15,977 nucleotides of DNA from JANMEX01 sp031423755 (GCA_031423755.1 JANPGC010000241.1:1-15977), one strand, 5' to 3'. Counted from the first letter of the stretch, positions 6,673 to 14,874 are shown. Notes: generated from the sequence alone by a model not told the origin. Numbers and translations: made by a program.

Positions 6673-8073
6673 TTGGCCAAATCCCCCAAAGCCACCTTCA
6701 TCTGCCAGGCCTGCGGCGCGGTGCATAACCGCTGGTCGGGCAAGTGCGACTCGTGCGGCGAGTGGAACACCATCGTCGAGGAAAATCTGTCGGCTGGCAT
6801 CGGCGCCGGACCTGCTGGCATGCGCTCGTCGCGCAAAGGCCGTGTCGTTGCCCTCACCACCCTGTCCGGCGAGATCGAAGACGCCCCGCGCATCCGCAGC
6901 GGAATTGCCGAACTTGACCGTGTCACCGGTGGCGGCTTCGTGCGCGGTTCAGCGCTTTTGGTCGGCGGTGATCCTGGCATCGGCAAATCGACGCTGCTGA
7001 TGCAGGCCGCTGCCGCACTCGCTATGGCAGGGCATCGCGTGGTCTATGTCTCAGGCGAAGAAGCCATCGCGCAAATCCGCCTGCGCGCCCAGCGGCTCGG
7101 CGCAGCGTCGGCACCGGTTGAGCTCGCTGCCGAGACCAACGTCGAGGACATTCTGGCCACGCTCGAAGGCGGCAAACGGCCAGATCTTGTGATCATCGAT
7201 TCGATCCAGACGCTGTGGACCGACATTGCCGAATCAGCCCCGGGCACGGTCACGCAGGTCCGCGCTGCCTCGCAGGCGATGATCCGCTACGCGAAATCCA
7301 CAGGCGCGGCGGTCGTTCTCGTCGGTCATGTCACCAAGGAAGGCCAGATCGCCGGGCCGCGCGTCGTAGAGCACATGGTCGATGCCGTGCTCTATTTCGA
7401 GGGCGATGGCGGCCATCATTTCCGCATTCTGCGCGGCGTCAAAAACCGTTTCGGCCCGACCGACGAGATCGGCGTGTTTGAAATGTCGGATGGCGGCCTG
7501 CGCGAGGTTGCCAATCCATCGCTGCTTTTCCTCGGCGAACGCAACGCATCAGCCCCTGGAGCGGCCGTTTTTGCCGGGATGGAAGGCACAAGACCGGTTC
7601 TCGTCGAAATCCAGGCCCTCGCCGCACCTTCAACGCTCGGCACGCCGCGCCGCTCGGTGGTCGGCTGGGATTCGGCGCGCCTGTCGATGGTGCTTGCAGT
7701 GCTGGAGGCGCATTGCGGTGCGAAGTTCGGCATGCACGATGTCTACCTGAATGTCGCTGGCGGTTACCGGATCAGGGAGCCTGCGGCCGATCTTGCCGTG
7801 GCTGCTGCGCTGGTGTCCTCGTTAGCCGGACTTGCCCTTCCCGCCGATTGCGTTTATTTCGGCGAAATCAGTTTGTCGGGTGCCGTCAGACCGGTGGCAC
7901 ATGCTGTCCATCGCCTGAAGGAAGCTGAAAAGCTGGGGTTCAAGAAAGCGGTGATCCCGGCAGGTGGCGCAGATTTGCCCAAAGACCGGGGCGTGACGAC
8001 TCAGGAATTGCCTTCGCTGGCGGAATTGGTGGTCAAGATCATCAGCGCCGGCAAGGGCAAGCGCCCTGAATGA
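6673..8073 (+). CDS. radA: DNA repair protein RadA
   Basis: RadA (Sms) is a RecA-like, DnaB-type helicase that helps process recombination intermediates and drives branch migration. The 466-residue protein has the N-terminal zinc finger CQAC (11-14) and CDSC (25-28), Walker A GGDPGIGKS (98-106, Lys105), a Walker B-like DLVIIDSIQTL, the RadA-specific KNRFG motif (257-261), and the C-terminal Lon-like domain from about 300, with VYLNVAGGYRIREPAADLA. Length is normal. It starts with TTG at 6673, forced by the in-frame stop just before it and supported by AAGGGA six bases upstream. It probably shares a transcript with dnaB and alr upstream and cvpA and purF downstream. Confidence 0.97.
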   Translation: MAKSPKATFICQACGAVHNRWSGKCDSCGEWNTIVEENLSAGIGAGPAGMRSSRKGRVVALTTLSGEIEDAPRIRSGIAELDRVTGGGFVRGSALLVGGDPGIGKSTLLMQAAAALAMAGHRVVYVSGEEAIAQIRLRAQRLGAASAPVELAAETNVEDILATLEGGKRPDLVIIDSIQTLWTDIAESAPGTVTQVRAASQAMIRYAKSTGAAVVLVGHVTKEGQIAGPRVVEHMVDAVLYFEGDGGHHFRILRGVKNRFGPTDEIGVFEMSDGGLREVANPSLLFLGERNASAPGAAVFAGMEGTRPVLVEIQALAAPSTLGTPRRSVVGWDSARLSMVLAVLEAHCGAKFGMHDVYLNVAGGYRIREPAADLAVAAALVSSLAGLALPADCVYFGEISLSGAVRPVAHAVHRLKEAEKLGFKKAVIPAGGADLPKDRGVTTQELPSLAELVVKIISAGKGKRPE

Positions 8074-8130
8074 TTGAGAAATGTGCCGGACGCCAGCCGG
8101 TGTTTGTTGAGCAATGGAGCGCCCTCTGAC

Positions 8131-8745
8131 ATGCCGATCACCCTGCTGGACGGAATCCTCCTCGCCATAACCCTTTTTTCCGCCGTGCTTGCCATGGTGC
8201 GAGGCTTCTCGCGTGAAGTCCTGTCCGTTGCCTCGTGGGCGGCAGCGGCGGTTGCGGCGTTCCTTTTTTACAAGCAAGCAGTCCCCTTTGTTCAGCCATA
8301 CGTCAGCAATGAACTGCTGGCACAAGCGGCAGCGGCGGGTGCCATCTTTCTTGTCACCCTGATCATCGTGACAATCATCACCATGAAGATCGCCGATTTC
8401 ATCATCGATTCAAGCGTCGGCGCGCTCGATCGTACCCTCGGCTTCGTCTTTGGCGCCGCGCGCGGCGTGCTGCTGGTCGTCGTCGCCATGCTGTTCTTCA
8501 ACTGGCTTGCCCAGAACAACCAGCCGACATGGGTGGCAAATGCCAAGTCCAAGCCGCTGCTCGATTCGCTTGGCCAGCAATTGGTCAACCTTCTGCCGGA
8601 AGATCCGGAAGCCGCACTCGAAAAGATAAAGGCGGGCGCGCAGGGCGTGACCGATCCTGCAGAGGAAGAAGCAACCCCCGCCGAAGCCGAGCCGGCGAAA
8701 CCGGCCGACGGCGCAGAAAAGCCTGCTGCCGGAACAAATGGCTGA
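8131..8745 (+). CDS. cvpA: CvpA family inner membrane protein
   Basis: A 204-residue protein with four predicted membrane segments (about 4-22, 31-47, 62-85, 104-126). It carries the family's RGFSREV motif after the first segment and the DRTLGFVFGAARG motif before the last. The tail after about 155 is rich in Ala, Glu and Pro and probably disordered. CvpA was named for a role in colicin V production and has been linked to envelope stress tolerance; its molecular function is unclear. Position directly before purF is the same as in E. coli. The frame can be extended to a TTG at 8074, but the ATG at 8131 begins the conserved protein and has GGAG at 8116-8119. The gap to purF is 51 bases. Confidence 0.92.
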   Translation: MPITLLDGILLAITLFSAVLAMVRGFSREVLSVASWAAAAVAAFLFYKQAVPFVQPYVSNELLAQAAAAGAIFLVTLIIVTIITMKIADFIIDSSVGALDRTLGFVFGAARGVLLVVVAMLFFNWLAQNNQPTWVANAKSKPLLDSLGQQLVNLLPEDPEAALEKIKAGAQGVTDPAEEEATPAEAEPAKPADGAEKPAAGTNG

Positions 8746-8784
8746 TAAGATATCGTTCGGAAAAGCTGCCGGACTTGCGCTCTC

Positions 8785-8789
8785 AAGGA
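8785..8789 (+). promoter_or_regulatory. Ribosome binding site of purF
   Basis: AAGGA sits seven bases before the ATG at 8797. It favours that ATG over the adjacent in-frame TTG at 8794. Confidence 0.7.
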
Positions 8790-8796
8790 TGGTTTG

Positions 8797-10269
8797 ATGC
8801 AAGATCAGAGCCTGATGGACGATTCATTTTCGGAAAACGACGATCATTTCCATGATGAATGCGGCGTCTTCGGAATATTCGGACGCCAGGATGCCGCTGC
8901 GATCACAACACTGGGTCTCCACGCCCTGCAGCACCGTGGCCAGGAAGCCGCCGGGATTGTCTGCTACGACGGATCGCAATTCTTCGTCGAACGCCATGTC
9001 GGCCTTATCGGTGACAATTTCACCAAACAGTCGGTAATCGACCGCCTTCAGGGCCGCTCTGCCATCGGCCACGCCCGCTATTCAACAACCGGCGGCGCGG
9101 GATTGCGCAACGTGCAGCCGCTCTTTGCCGAGCTTGCCGACGGCGGCTTCGCCATCGCCCACAATGGCAACCTCACGAATGCCATGACGTTGCAACGGGA
9201 GTTACAAAAGCGCGGCGCGATATTCTCGTCCACGTCCGACACGGAAACCATTCTGCATCTGGTCGCGATGAGTCCGGAGAAGGATTTCACCGCCCGCTTC
9301 GTCAGCGCCATCCGCCAAGTCGAAGGCGCTTATTCCTTCGTGGCGCTGTCCACCAAGAAAATGATCGGCTGCCGCGATCCGCTCGGCATCCGTCCGCTGG
9401 TGCTTGGCGACTTGGATGGCGCATGGATCCTCGCCTCGGAAACCTGCGCGCTGGACATCATCGGCGCGCGATTCGTGCGTGATGTGAAGCCGGGCGAAGT
9501 GGTTGTGATCAACGAGGATGGTTTGCAGAGCATTTTCCCGTTTGAACAACAGAAATCCCGCTTCTGCATTTTCGAGTATGTCTATTTTGCACGACCGGAC
9601 TCGGTTATCGACGGTCGCAACGTTTATGAGGCCCGCAAGCGCATAGGTATAGAGCTGGCCAAGGAAAGCCCGTGCGAGGCTGATCTTGTCGTACCCGTTC
9701 CGGATTCCGGAACGCCCGCTGCCATCGGCTTTTCGCAGGCCGCCGGCCTGCCATTCGAACTTGGCATCATCCGCAATCACTATGTCGGCAGGACTTTCAT
9801 TCAGCCGACCGATTCCATCCGCCACATGGGCGTCAAGCTGAAACACAATGCAAATCAGCGCATGTTGGAAGGCAAGCGTGTCGTGCTGGTCGATGATTCC
9901 ATCGTGCGCGGCACGACCAGCCAGAAGATTGTCCAGATGGTCCGCGACGCAGGCGCTGCCGAAGTGCACATGCGCATCGCTTCGCCTCCCACCATGTCGT
10001 CGTGCTATTATGGCGTGGATACGCCGGAGAAGTCCAAGCTGCTTGCCTCTCGCATGTCGGTAGCCGAGATGGCAGAGTTCATTCGCGTCGACTCCCTCGC
10101 CTTCCTGTCCATCGACGGCCTCTACCGCGCCGTGTTCGAGCCGGGCCGTAACAATGATGCGCCGCAATTCTGCGATGCCTGTTTCACCGGCGAATATCCG
10201 ACACGTTTGCTTGACCGAGACGGCACAGAGAAGATCCGTACACTCTCACTGCTGGCGAGCAACGGCTGA
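8797..10269 (+). CDS. purF: Amidophosphoribosyltransferase (PurF)
   Basis: PurF makes 5-phosphoribosylamine from PRPP and glutamine, the first committed step of purine synthesis. It has an N-terminal glutaminase domain and a C-terminal phosphoribosyltransferase domain with the PRPP loop VLVDDSIVRGTT (about 363-374). Cys22 of DECGVFGI is the N-terminal nucleophile expected after removal of a 21-residue propeptide. Cys257, Cys403, Cys459 and Cys462 stand where the [4Fe-4S] ligands of the Bacillus-type enzyme lie: subtracting the propeptide gives 236, 382, 438 and 441. This indicates an iron-sulfur PurF, unlike the E. coli form. The ATG at 8797 is chosen over a TTG one codon earlier because AAGGA lies seven bases upstream. 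The TGA shares its last base with the ATG of the next gene. Confidence 0.97.
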   Translation: MQDQSLMDDSFSENDDHFHDECGVFGIFGRQDAAAITTLGLHALQHRGQEAAGIVCYDGSQFFVERHVGLIGDNFTKQSVIDRLQGRSAIGHARYSTTGGAGLRNVQPLFAELADGGFAIAHNGNLTNAMTLQRELQKRGAIFSSTSDTETILHLVAMSPEKDFTARFVSAIRQVEGAYSFVALSTKKMIGCRDPLGIRPLVLGDLDGAWILASETCALDIIGARFVRDVKPGEVVVINEDGLQSIFPFEQQKSRFCIFEYVYFARPDSVIDGRNVYEARKRIGIELAKESPCEADLVVPVPDSGTPAAIGFSQAAGLPFELGIIRNHYVGRTFIQPTDSIRHMGVKLKHNANQRMLEGKRVVLVDDSIVRGTTSQKIVQMVRDAGAAEVHMRIASPPTMSSCYYGVDTPEKSKLLASRMSVAEMAEFIRVDSLAFLSIDGLYRAVFEPGRNNDAPQFCDACFTGEYPTRLLDRDGTEKIRTLSLLASNG

Positions 10270-11009
10270 TGACCAAACCGCTCGCAGGCCGCATAGCGCT
10301 GGTCACCGGCGCCTCGCGCGGCATCGGATATCATGTCGCCAAGGAACTCGGGCTTGCAGGCGCGCATGTTATCGCCGTCGCCCGCACGCAAGGCGGCCTT
10401 GAAGATCTGGACGACGAAATCAAGGCTTCCGGCGGCGAAGCGACGCTTGTCCCGCTTGATCTTGCCGACATGGCAGGAATCGACCGGCTCGGCGGCGCGA
10501 TCCACGAGCGCTGGGGCAAACTCGACATCATGGTCGGCAATGCAGCAATGCTCGGCACCATCTCTCCAATTGGCCATGTCGAAGCTAAAGTCTTCGAGCG
10601 TCTTATGACGCTCAACGTGACATCCATCTGGAGGTTGATCCGCTCGCTGGACCCGCTGCTGCGGCAGTCAGATGCCGGGCGCGCGCTGCTCCTGTCCTCG
10701 AGTGTCGCACACACGGCTCGCGCCTATTGGGGGCCCTACGCGGCCTCGAAGGCGGCGGTCGAGACGCTGGCACGCTCATGGGCTGAAGAAGTTGCGCAGA
10801 CCCGGCTGAAGATCAACTCCGTCGATCCGGGTGCGACGCGCACCGCAATGCGAGCCCAAGCGGCACCCGGCGAAGACCCGGCCACGCTGCCTCATCCGTC
10901 GGAAGTCGCTGCCAAAATCGCACGTCTCACCTATCCGGATGTCACCGAGAACGGGCAGCTCTACGTCGTCCGTCAAGGCCGCTTCGTGAGTTATCAACCT
11001 CCCCGCTGA
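10269..11009 (+). CDS. SDR family NAD(P)-dependent oxidoreductase
   Basis: A classical short-chain dehydrogenase of 246 residues: cofactor-binding TGASRGIG at 13-20, NAA at 91-93, Asn116 in LNVTS, catalytic Ser144 or Ser145, Tyr157 and Lys161 in YAASK, and DPGATRT at 186-192. All catalytic residues are present, so it should be active, but the substrate cannot be told from sequence. The Arg in TGASRGIG and the Arg39 after the second strand lean towards NADP(H). Its ATG overlaps the last base of the purF stop (TGATG), a sign of translational coupling. No metabolic link to purine synthesis is evident. The frame ends in VVRQGRFVSYQPPR with no clear terminator after it. Confidence 0.92.
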   Translation: MTKPLAGRIALVTGASRGIGYHVAKELGLAGAHVIAVARTQGGLEDLDDEIKASGGEATLVPLDLADMAGIDRLGGAIHERWGKLDIMVGNAAMLGTISPIGHVEAKVFERLMTLNVTSIWRLIRSLDPLLRQSDAGRALLLSSSVAHTARAYWGPYAASKAAVETLARSWAEEVAQTRLKINSVDPGATRTAMRAQAAPGEDPATLPHPSEVAAKIARLTYPDVTENGQLYVVRQGRFVSYQPPR

Positions 11010-11020
11010 CGGGTGTATGC

Positions 11021-11048
11021 TTGACGGCGGCCCGCAAGCCGCTAACGT
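11021..11048 (+). promoter_or_regulatory. Candidate promoter with inverted repeat in the spacer
   Basis: TTGACG at 11021-11026 (preceded by C, giving the rhizobial CTTGAC) and TAACGT at 11043-11048 are 16 bases apart. The spacer is itself an inverted repeat, GCGGC (11027-11031) and GCCGC (11038-11042) around CCGCAA. The -35 is good and the -10 is fair. The repeat could be an operator or only the end of the previous transcript. It stands between the SDR gene and the Aas-like gene. Confidence 0.4.
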
Positions 11049-11082
11049 CTCCGCAATCAGGCGGCGCGTCCGCTGCGGGATC

Positions 11083-11088
11083 GGGAGG
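11083..11088 (+). promoter_or_regulatory. Strong ribosome binding site of the Aas-like gene
   Basis: GGGAGG is eight bases before the ATG at 11097, the best ribosome binding site in the window. It fixes this start, which lies 87 bases after the SDR stop. Confidence 0.75.
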
Positions 11089-11096
11089 ACACCGGC

Positions 11097-13316
11097 ATGG
11101 CCTTCGCGCTGATTGGAGTTATGTGCCTCGCCGTGTTGGCTGGCACGCTCTATCTGTTAATCACCCGCAAACTGTCTTTCCCGCAGGCCTTCTGGTACCT
11201 GACACTAAAGCTGATCTACCGGATTGACGACAAAAGCCTTCGCCGGATCGGCGATACCGGCGGCCCGCTCCTGTACGTGATCTCAAACCAGAGCAAGTTC
11301 GACGCGGCGTTGATGCTGACGCTTTTGCCTGCGGACACTTTACACATTCTCGATCCACGCAGTGCTGCAAGTCGCCTGGTCACTTATCTGCGTCCGCTGG
11401 CGCGCACGACCGTGTTTGCTCCAGACCAGATCCTCAAAAACCGCCGTGTCTTTTCTCAGTTGCAGATGGGCGCACACATCGCAGTGTACATGCCCGCGCC
11501 GGTAGAGCCGGACGCCAGAACATTCCGACTCTATCGGGCGGTGGCGCGGATGGCGACGGCCGCCAACGCCAAAGTCGTGGCCATCCACGCAGGAAATACG
11601 AGGTTCCTGCCTTCCTCCTTTCACCCGAAAGACGAAATGCCGCGCAACTTGCTGCCGAAAGTAAAGGTCGGGGCGCGCCCGGCGGAAACCATCGAAACCT
11701 TGCAGCAGCAAGCCGGAGCTGCCGCCTCCAATCCAGCCAACGCGCTTTTTGACCGAGTGGCCGAGGCGCGGCTTTTGTCCAACAATCTGGATGCTGGACT
11801 GTTCAATGCAATGGTCGAAACCACCAGACGCTGCGGAACCGGCGGTATTGCGATTGAGGATACCGTTACAGGCTCACTGACCCGCAAACGCATGCTGGTC
11901 GGCGCGCGAGTCCTCGGGCGGAGATTTGCGCAAATAACAGCGCCCGGTGAAGCCGTCGGCGTCCTGCTTCCCAACGCCAATGGCGCAGTGCTCACCTTCT
12001 TCGGCTTGCAATCCGGCGGACGCGTCGCGGCGATGCTGAACTACACCGCAGGACCGGCCAACATCGCCTCGGCAATCCGCACCGCCAGGATCAAGTCCGT
12101 CATCTCGTCCAAGGCGTTTATAGAAAAAGCTGAACTCGGCGAACTCGTGACTGCAATCAACGGCACGGATGCCAAAATCGTATGGTTGGAGGAGCTTCGC
12201 GAAACCGTTTCAATGCCGGAAAAGCTGCTCGCCATGCTCATGTGGGCCGTGCCTTTGAACAGGGTCAAGGCCGATGACCCGGCAGTGATCCTTTTCACAT
12301 CCGGTTCTGAAGGCACGCCCAAGGGCGTGGTGCTTTCCCACCGCAATCTCCATTCCAACGCAGCGCAGGCAGAAGCCCGAGTATCCATTTCAGTCAAGGA
12401 CACACTGTTCAATGTGCTCCCGGTTTTCCACTCATTCGGCCTGACCGGCGGCACCATTCTGCCGCTTCTGTTCGGTGTGAAGCTGTTCCTTTATCCCTCG
12501 CCGCTGCACTACAAACTGATCCCGCAAATCGCCGCAAAGGTCCGTCCGACGATCATGTTCGGCACCGATACATTTCTGGCTGGTTATGCCCGCGCGGCCA
12601 AGGATGATGACTTTTCGTCTCTCCGTTTTGTGGTGGCGGGCGCGGAAGCGGTCCGCGCCGAGACGCGCAAGACCTATTCTGAAAGATTCGACACCCGCAT
12701 CCTCGAAGGCTTCGGCATGACCGAGGTTGCGCCAGTCGTTTCAGTCAACACGGCGACCCACAGCCGCGACGGCACCGTCGGACGGATGCTGCCGATGATC
12801 TCCGCGCGGCTTGAACCGGTCGACGGCATAGAGCAAGGCGGACGGCTTTGGCTTGCAGGCCCCAATGTCATGCTCGGCTACATGCTGGCCGACCGGCCGG
12901 GCGAATTGCAGCCGCTCAGCGATGCGTGGCATGACAGCGGCGATATTGTCTCGTTTGACGGCGATGGCTACATGACAATACGCGGCCGCGCCAAGCGCTT
13001 TGCCAAAATTGCCGGCGAAATGGTGTCATTGGGCGCAATCGAGATGCTGATATCTTCGCTCTGGCCGGAAGACCGTCACGCTGCCGTTTCCGTGCCCGAC
13101 AAGCGCAAGGGCGAGCGGATAATTCTCATCACAACCCACGACAAGCCGGACAAGTCCGAAATACAGACACATGGCAAGAAGGCGGGCGCCACAGAGCTCA
13201 TGTTCCCGGCGGACATCATTGAGGTCGATGAAATCCCCGTGCTCGGCTCAGGCAAAACCGACTATGTCGAGGCGCGGCGTGTTGCCATCAAGACGCTCGG
13301 ACTTGATCGAGGCTGA
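11097..13316 (+). CDS. Aas-like fused acyltransferase/acyl-ACP synthetase
   Basis: A 739-residue fusion. Residues 3-22 form a membrane anchor, about 40-210 a PlsC-like acyltransferase domain, and about 225-739 an acyl-activating (AMP-binding) domain. The second half has the P-loop TSGSEGTPKG (401-410), GFGMTE (538-543), DSGDIV, the RGRAKRFAKIAGEMVSL stretch typical of Aas, and the late catalytic lysine in GSGKTD (Lys720). Aas reacylates 2-acyl lyso-phosphatidylethanolamine using acyl-ACP made in the same protein. Oddly, the acyltransferase HX4D motif reads NQSKFD: Asn64 (AAC at 11286-11288) replaces the catalytic His. The usual FPEG is replaced by MPAP. The synthetase half looks intact, so this may now act as an acyl-ACP or acyl-CoA synthetase. 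The stop abuts that of the convergent pssA. Confidence 0.85.
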   Translation: MAFALIGVMCLAVLAGTLYLLITRKLSFPQAFWYLTLKLIYRIDDKSLRRIGDTGGPLLYVISNQSKFDAALMLTLLPADTLHILDPRSAASRLVTYLRPLARTTVFAPDQILKNRRVFSQLQMGAHIAVYMPAPVEPDARTFRLYRAVARMATAANAKVVAIHAGNTRFLPSSFHPKDEMPRNLLPKVKVGARPAETIETLQQQAGAAASNPANALFDRVAEARLLSNNLDAGLFNAMVETTRRCGTGGIAIEDTVTGSLTRKRMLVGARVLGRRFAQITAPGEAVGVLLPNANGAVLTFFGLQSGGRVAAMLNYTAGPANIASAIRTARIKSVISSKAFIEKAELGELVTAINGTDAKIVWLEELRETVSMPEKLLAMLMWAVPLNRVKADDPAVILFTSGSEGTPKGVVLSHRNLHSNAAQAEARVSISVKDTLFNVLPVFHSFGLTGGTILPLLFGVKLFLYPSPLHYKLIPQIAAKVRPTIMFGTDTFLAGYARAAKDDDFSSLRFVVAGAEAVRAETRKTYSERFDTRILEGFGMTEVAPVVSVNTATHSRDGTVGRMLPMISARLEPVDGIEQGGRLWLAGPNVMLGYMLADRPGELQPLSDAWHDSGDIVSFDGDGYMTIRGRAKRFAKIAGEMVSLGAIEMLISSLWPEDRHAAVSVPDKRKGERIILITTHDKPDKSEIQTHGKKAGATELMFPADIIEVDEIPVLGSGKTDYVEARRVAIKTLGLDRG

Positions 13317-13319
13317 TCA
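13314..13319. other. TGATCA palindrome formed by two convergent stop codons
   Basis: TGA at 13314-13316 ends the Aas-like gene, and TCA at 13317-13319 is the reverse-strand TGA of pssA. The genes meet with no spacer and no room for a dedicated terminator between them, so each transcript must run into the other's coding sequence. Confidence 0.9.
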
Positions 13320-14147
13320 TTCTTCTTCTTTGACGCCCATCCCGGCGATTTGCTGCCGCTCCTGCGCAAGCCGCTTCCTGAATGCAGAAATGCCGAACGG
13401 CATCGACAGAAAATAGGCCACCGCCGAGACCGTCAGCGTTTCCCATGTGAAGGTCAAGAGGAGCGCGACATAGACCGTCGCCAGCAGCAAGGATGGCAGG
13501 ATAACGTCGCCGGGAACACGGGCAAACGCTGATTTTCCGGAGAAAATCGGGATTTGGCTAATCATCAGCAGGGCGATCACAACGGTATAAAGCGCCGCCA
13601 CCAGAGCCAGCCCCACACCCAACTCGAGGCCGAGAAAATTGATGTACAGCGGAAGCATGACGAGGAACGCCCCAAACGGGGCCGGGACGCCAACAAAATA
13701 GTCGCTGCTCCAGGCAGGTCGATTTGGATCGTCCAACATCACATTGAACCGCGCCAACCGAAGACCGCAGGCAACAACATAAACAAGAGCAGCGATCCAC
13801 CCCAGCGAGCGAGCCTGATCCAGAATGCTTGCATAAAGCACCATTGCAGGTGCGACGCCAAAGTTCACGATATCGGCGAGCGAATCCATCTGCGCGCCAA
13901 ATTTTGACTGCGCTTTCATGGCTCGCGCCAGCCTGCCATCTATGCCGTCAAGAAACGCAGCGATCAGCACCAAGCCGACCGACTCTGCAATCCGCCCTTC
14001 AAACGCAAAGCGTATTCCCGTCAGTCCGGCGCAAATAGCCAGCACCGTTATGAGGTTTGGCAGGATGAAGCGCAGCTCTATTGTGCCAATGCGCCTGCCG
14101 GGCGGCTGCGGACCATGCGGATCGAAGGGCTGGAAAGGAGCGTCCAT
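13317..14147 (-). CDS. pssA: CDP-diacylglycerol--serine O-phosphatidyltransferase
   Basis: PssA makes phosphatidylserine from CDP-diacylglycerol and serine in the inner membrane. The 276-residue protein has the full CDP-alcohol phosphatidyltransferase motif D-x2-DG-x2-AR-x8-G-x3-D-x3-D, with Asp67, Asp70, Asp88 and Asp92 at about residues 67-92. It has about seven or eight hydrophobic segments. The layout is that of the membrane-bound type used by Bacillus and rhizobia, not the E. coli type. It starts three bases after the psd stop, so psd and pssA are one operon, coding successive steps to phosphatidylethanolamine. The ribosome binding site is weak (GAGAG), which points to coupling with psd translation. 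The C-terminus ends in MGVKEEE. Confidence 0.95.
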   Translation of the reverse strand: MDAPFQPFDPHGPQPPGRRIGTIELRFILPNLITVLAICAGLTGIRFAFEGRIAESVGLVLIAAFLDGIDGRLARAMKAQSKFGAQMDSLADIVNFGVAPAMVLYASILDQARSLGWIAALVYVVACGLRLARFNVMLDDPNRPAWSSDYFVGVPAPFGAFLVMLPLYINFLGLELGVGLALVAALYTVVIALLMISQIPIFSGKSAFARVPGDVILPSLLLATVYVALLLTFTWETLTVSAVAYFLSMPFGISAFRKRLAQERQQIAGMGVKEEE

Positions 14148-14150
14148 CTC

Positions 14151-14849
14151 TCAGGCGATCCGGACCAGCGACAGCGACGGCGCGCCGCCGAACTCCGCCA
14201 AAACAGTTTCGCCCGCAATTGCCGTCTGTCCAACGGCCACACGAACATTCACACCGTTCGGAAGGAATACATCCACCCGCGAGCCGAACCGGATAAGTCC
14301 AAACCGCTCGCCAGCGCCAATCGATTGTCCCTCGCCTGCCCAGCAAACAATGCGCCTCGCAATCAGCCCGGCGATTTGAACAACGCCAACATTTCCGTTT
14401 TCTGTAGAAATCCGCAGACCGTTGCGTTCATTTTCCGATGAAGCCTTGTCGAGATCGGCGTTGAGAAATTTGCCAGGTTTGTAGGCGATTTGCTCAATTT
14501 TGCCACGCACCGGCGCGCGGTTCACATGCACGGAAAACACATTCATGAACACCGATATGCGCAACATCTCGCGGTCGCCAAGTCCAAGCTCGGTCGGTGG
14601 ATAGGCAGGACCGACAGCGGAAACAACGCCGTCCGCCGGTGATATCACGAGGCTCTCATTGGTCGGCGTGACCCGCTGCGGATCGCGGAAGAAATAGGTG
14701 CACCAAAGCGTCAGCGCCAGTCCAAGCCAAAACAGTGTGTCGGAAAAGAATGACAGAAGAAAAGTGGCGGCAGCAAACGCGCCGATAAACGGCCAGCCTT
14801 CACGGTGGATCGGGACAAACGTTTTGCGGATTGAATCAACAAGGCTCAT
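14151..14849 (-). CDS. psd: Phosphatidylserine decarboxylase proenzyme
   Basis: Psd decarboxylates phosphatidylserine to phosphatidylethanolamine. The 232-residue protein is of the short type common in rhizobia. It has an N-terminal hydrophobic region (about 19-54), SPADG (70-74), VFSVHVNR with the conserved His108, and the self-cleavage site in RFGSRVDVFLP. Cleavage between Gly189 and Ser190 gives the pyruvoyl group on the small chain. A GTG at 14858 would add three residues; the ATG at 14849 is chosen because the protein then begins MSLVDSIRKTFVPIH, the usual start of rhizobial homologues as I recall them. It lies 69 bases after the ABC transporter stop, with a possible promoter in the gap, and leads into pssA three bases later. 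Confidence 0.95.
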   Translation of the reverse strand: MSLVDSIRKTFVPIHREGWPFIGAFAAATFLLSFFSDTLFWLGLALTLWCTYFFRDPQRVTPTNESLVISPADGVVSAVGPAYPPTELGLGDREMLRISVFMNVFSVHVNRAPVRGKIEQIAYKPGKFLNADLDKASSENERNGLRISTENGNVGVVQIAGLIARRIVCWAGEGQSIGAGERFGLIRFGSRVDVFLPNGVNVRVAVGQTAIAGETVLAEFGGAPSLSLVRIA

Positions 14850-14874
14850 GGACTTCACTCATTTCAGGCCTGTG

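Noticed and set aside
6661..6675. Possible fusion of the secreted protein and RadA by TAG read-through
   Set aside because: They are in the same frame, but a good ribosome binding site precedes the TTG and a RadA with a signal peptide makes no sense.
8074..8130. 19-residue N-terminal extension of CvpA from a TTG
   Set aside because: The TTG directly follows the radA stop without its own ribosome binding site, and the family start is MPITLLDGIL at 8131.
9202..10167. 321-residue open frame antisense to purF
   Set aside because: It lies wholly inside purF, has no ribosome binding site or recognisable motif, and is the expected mirror of GC-rich codons.
11061..11073. GCGG-N5-CCGC hairpin before the Aas-like gene
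   Set aside because: Only four pairs in GC-rich DNA, with no T run; expected by chance.
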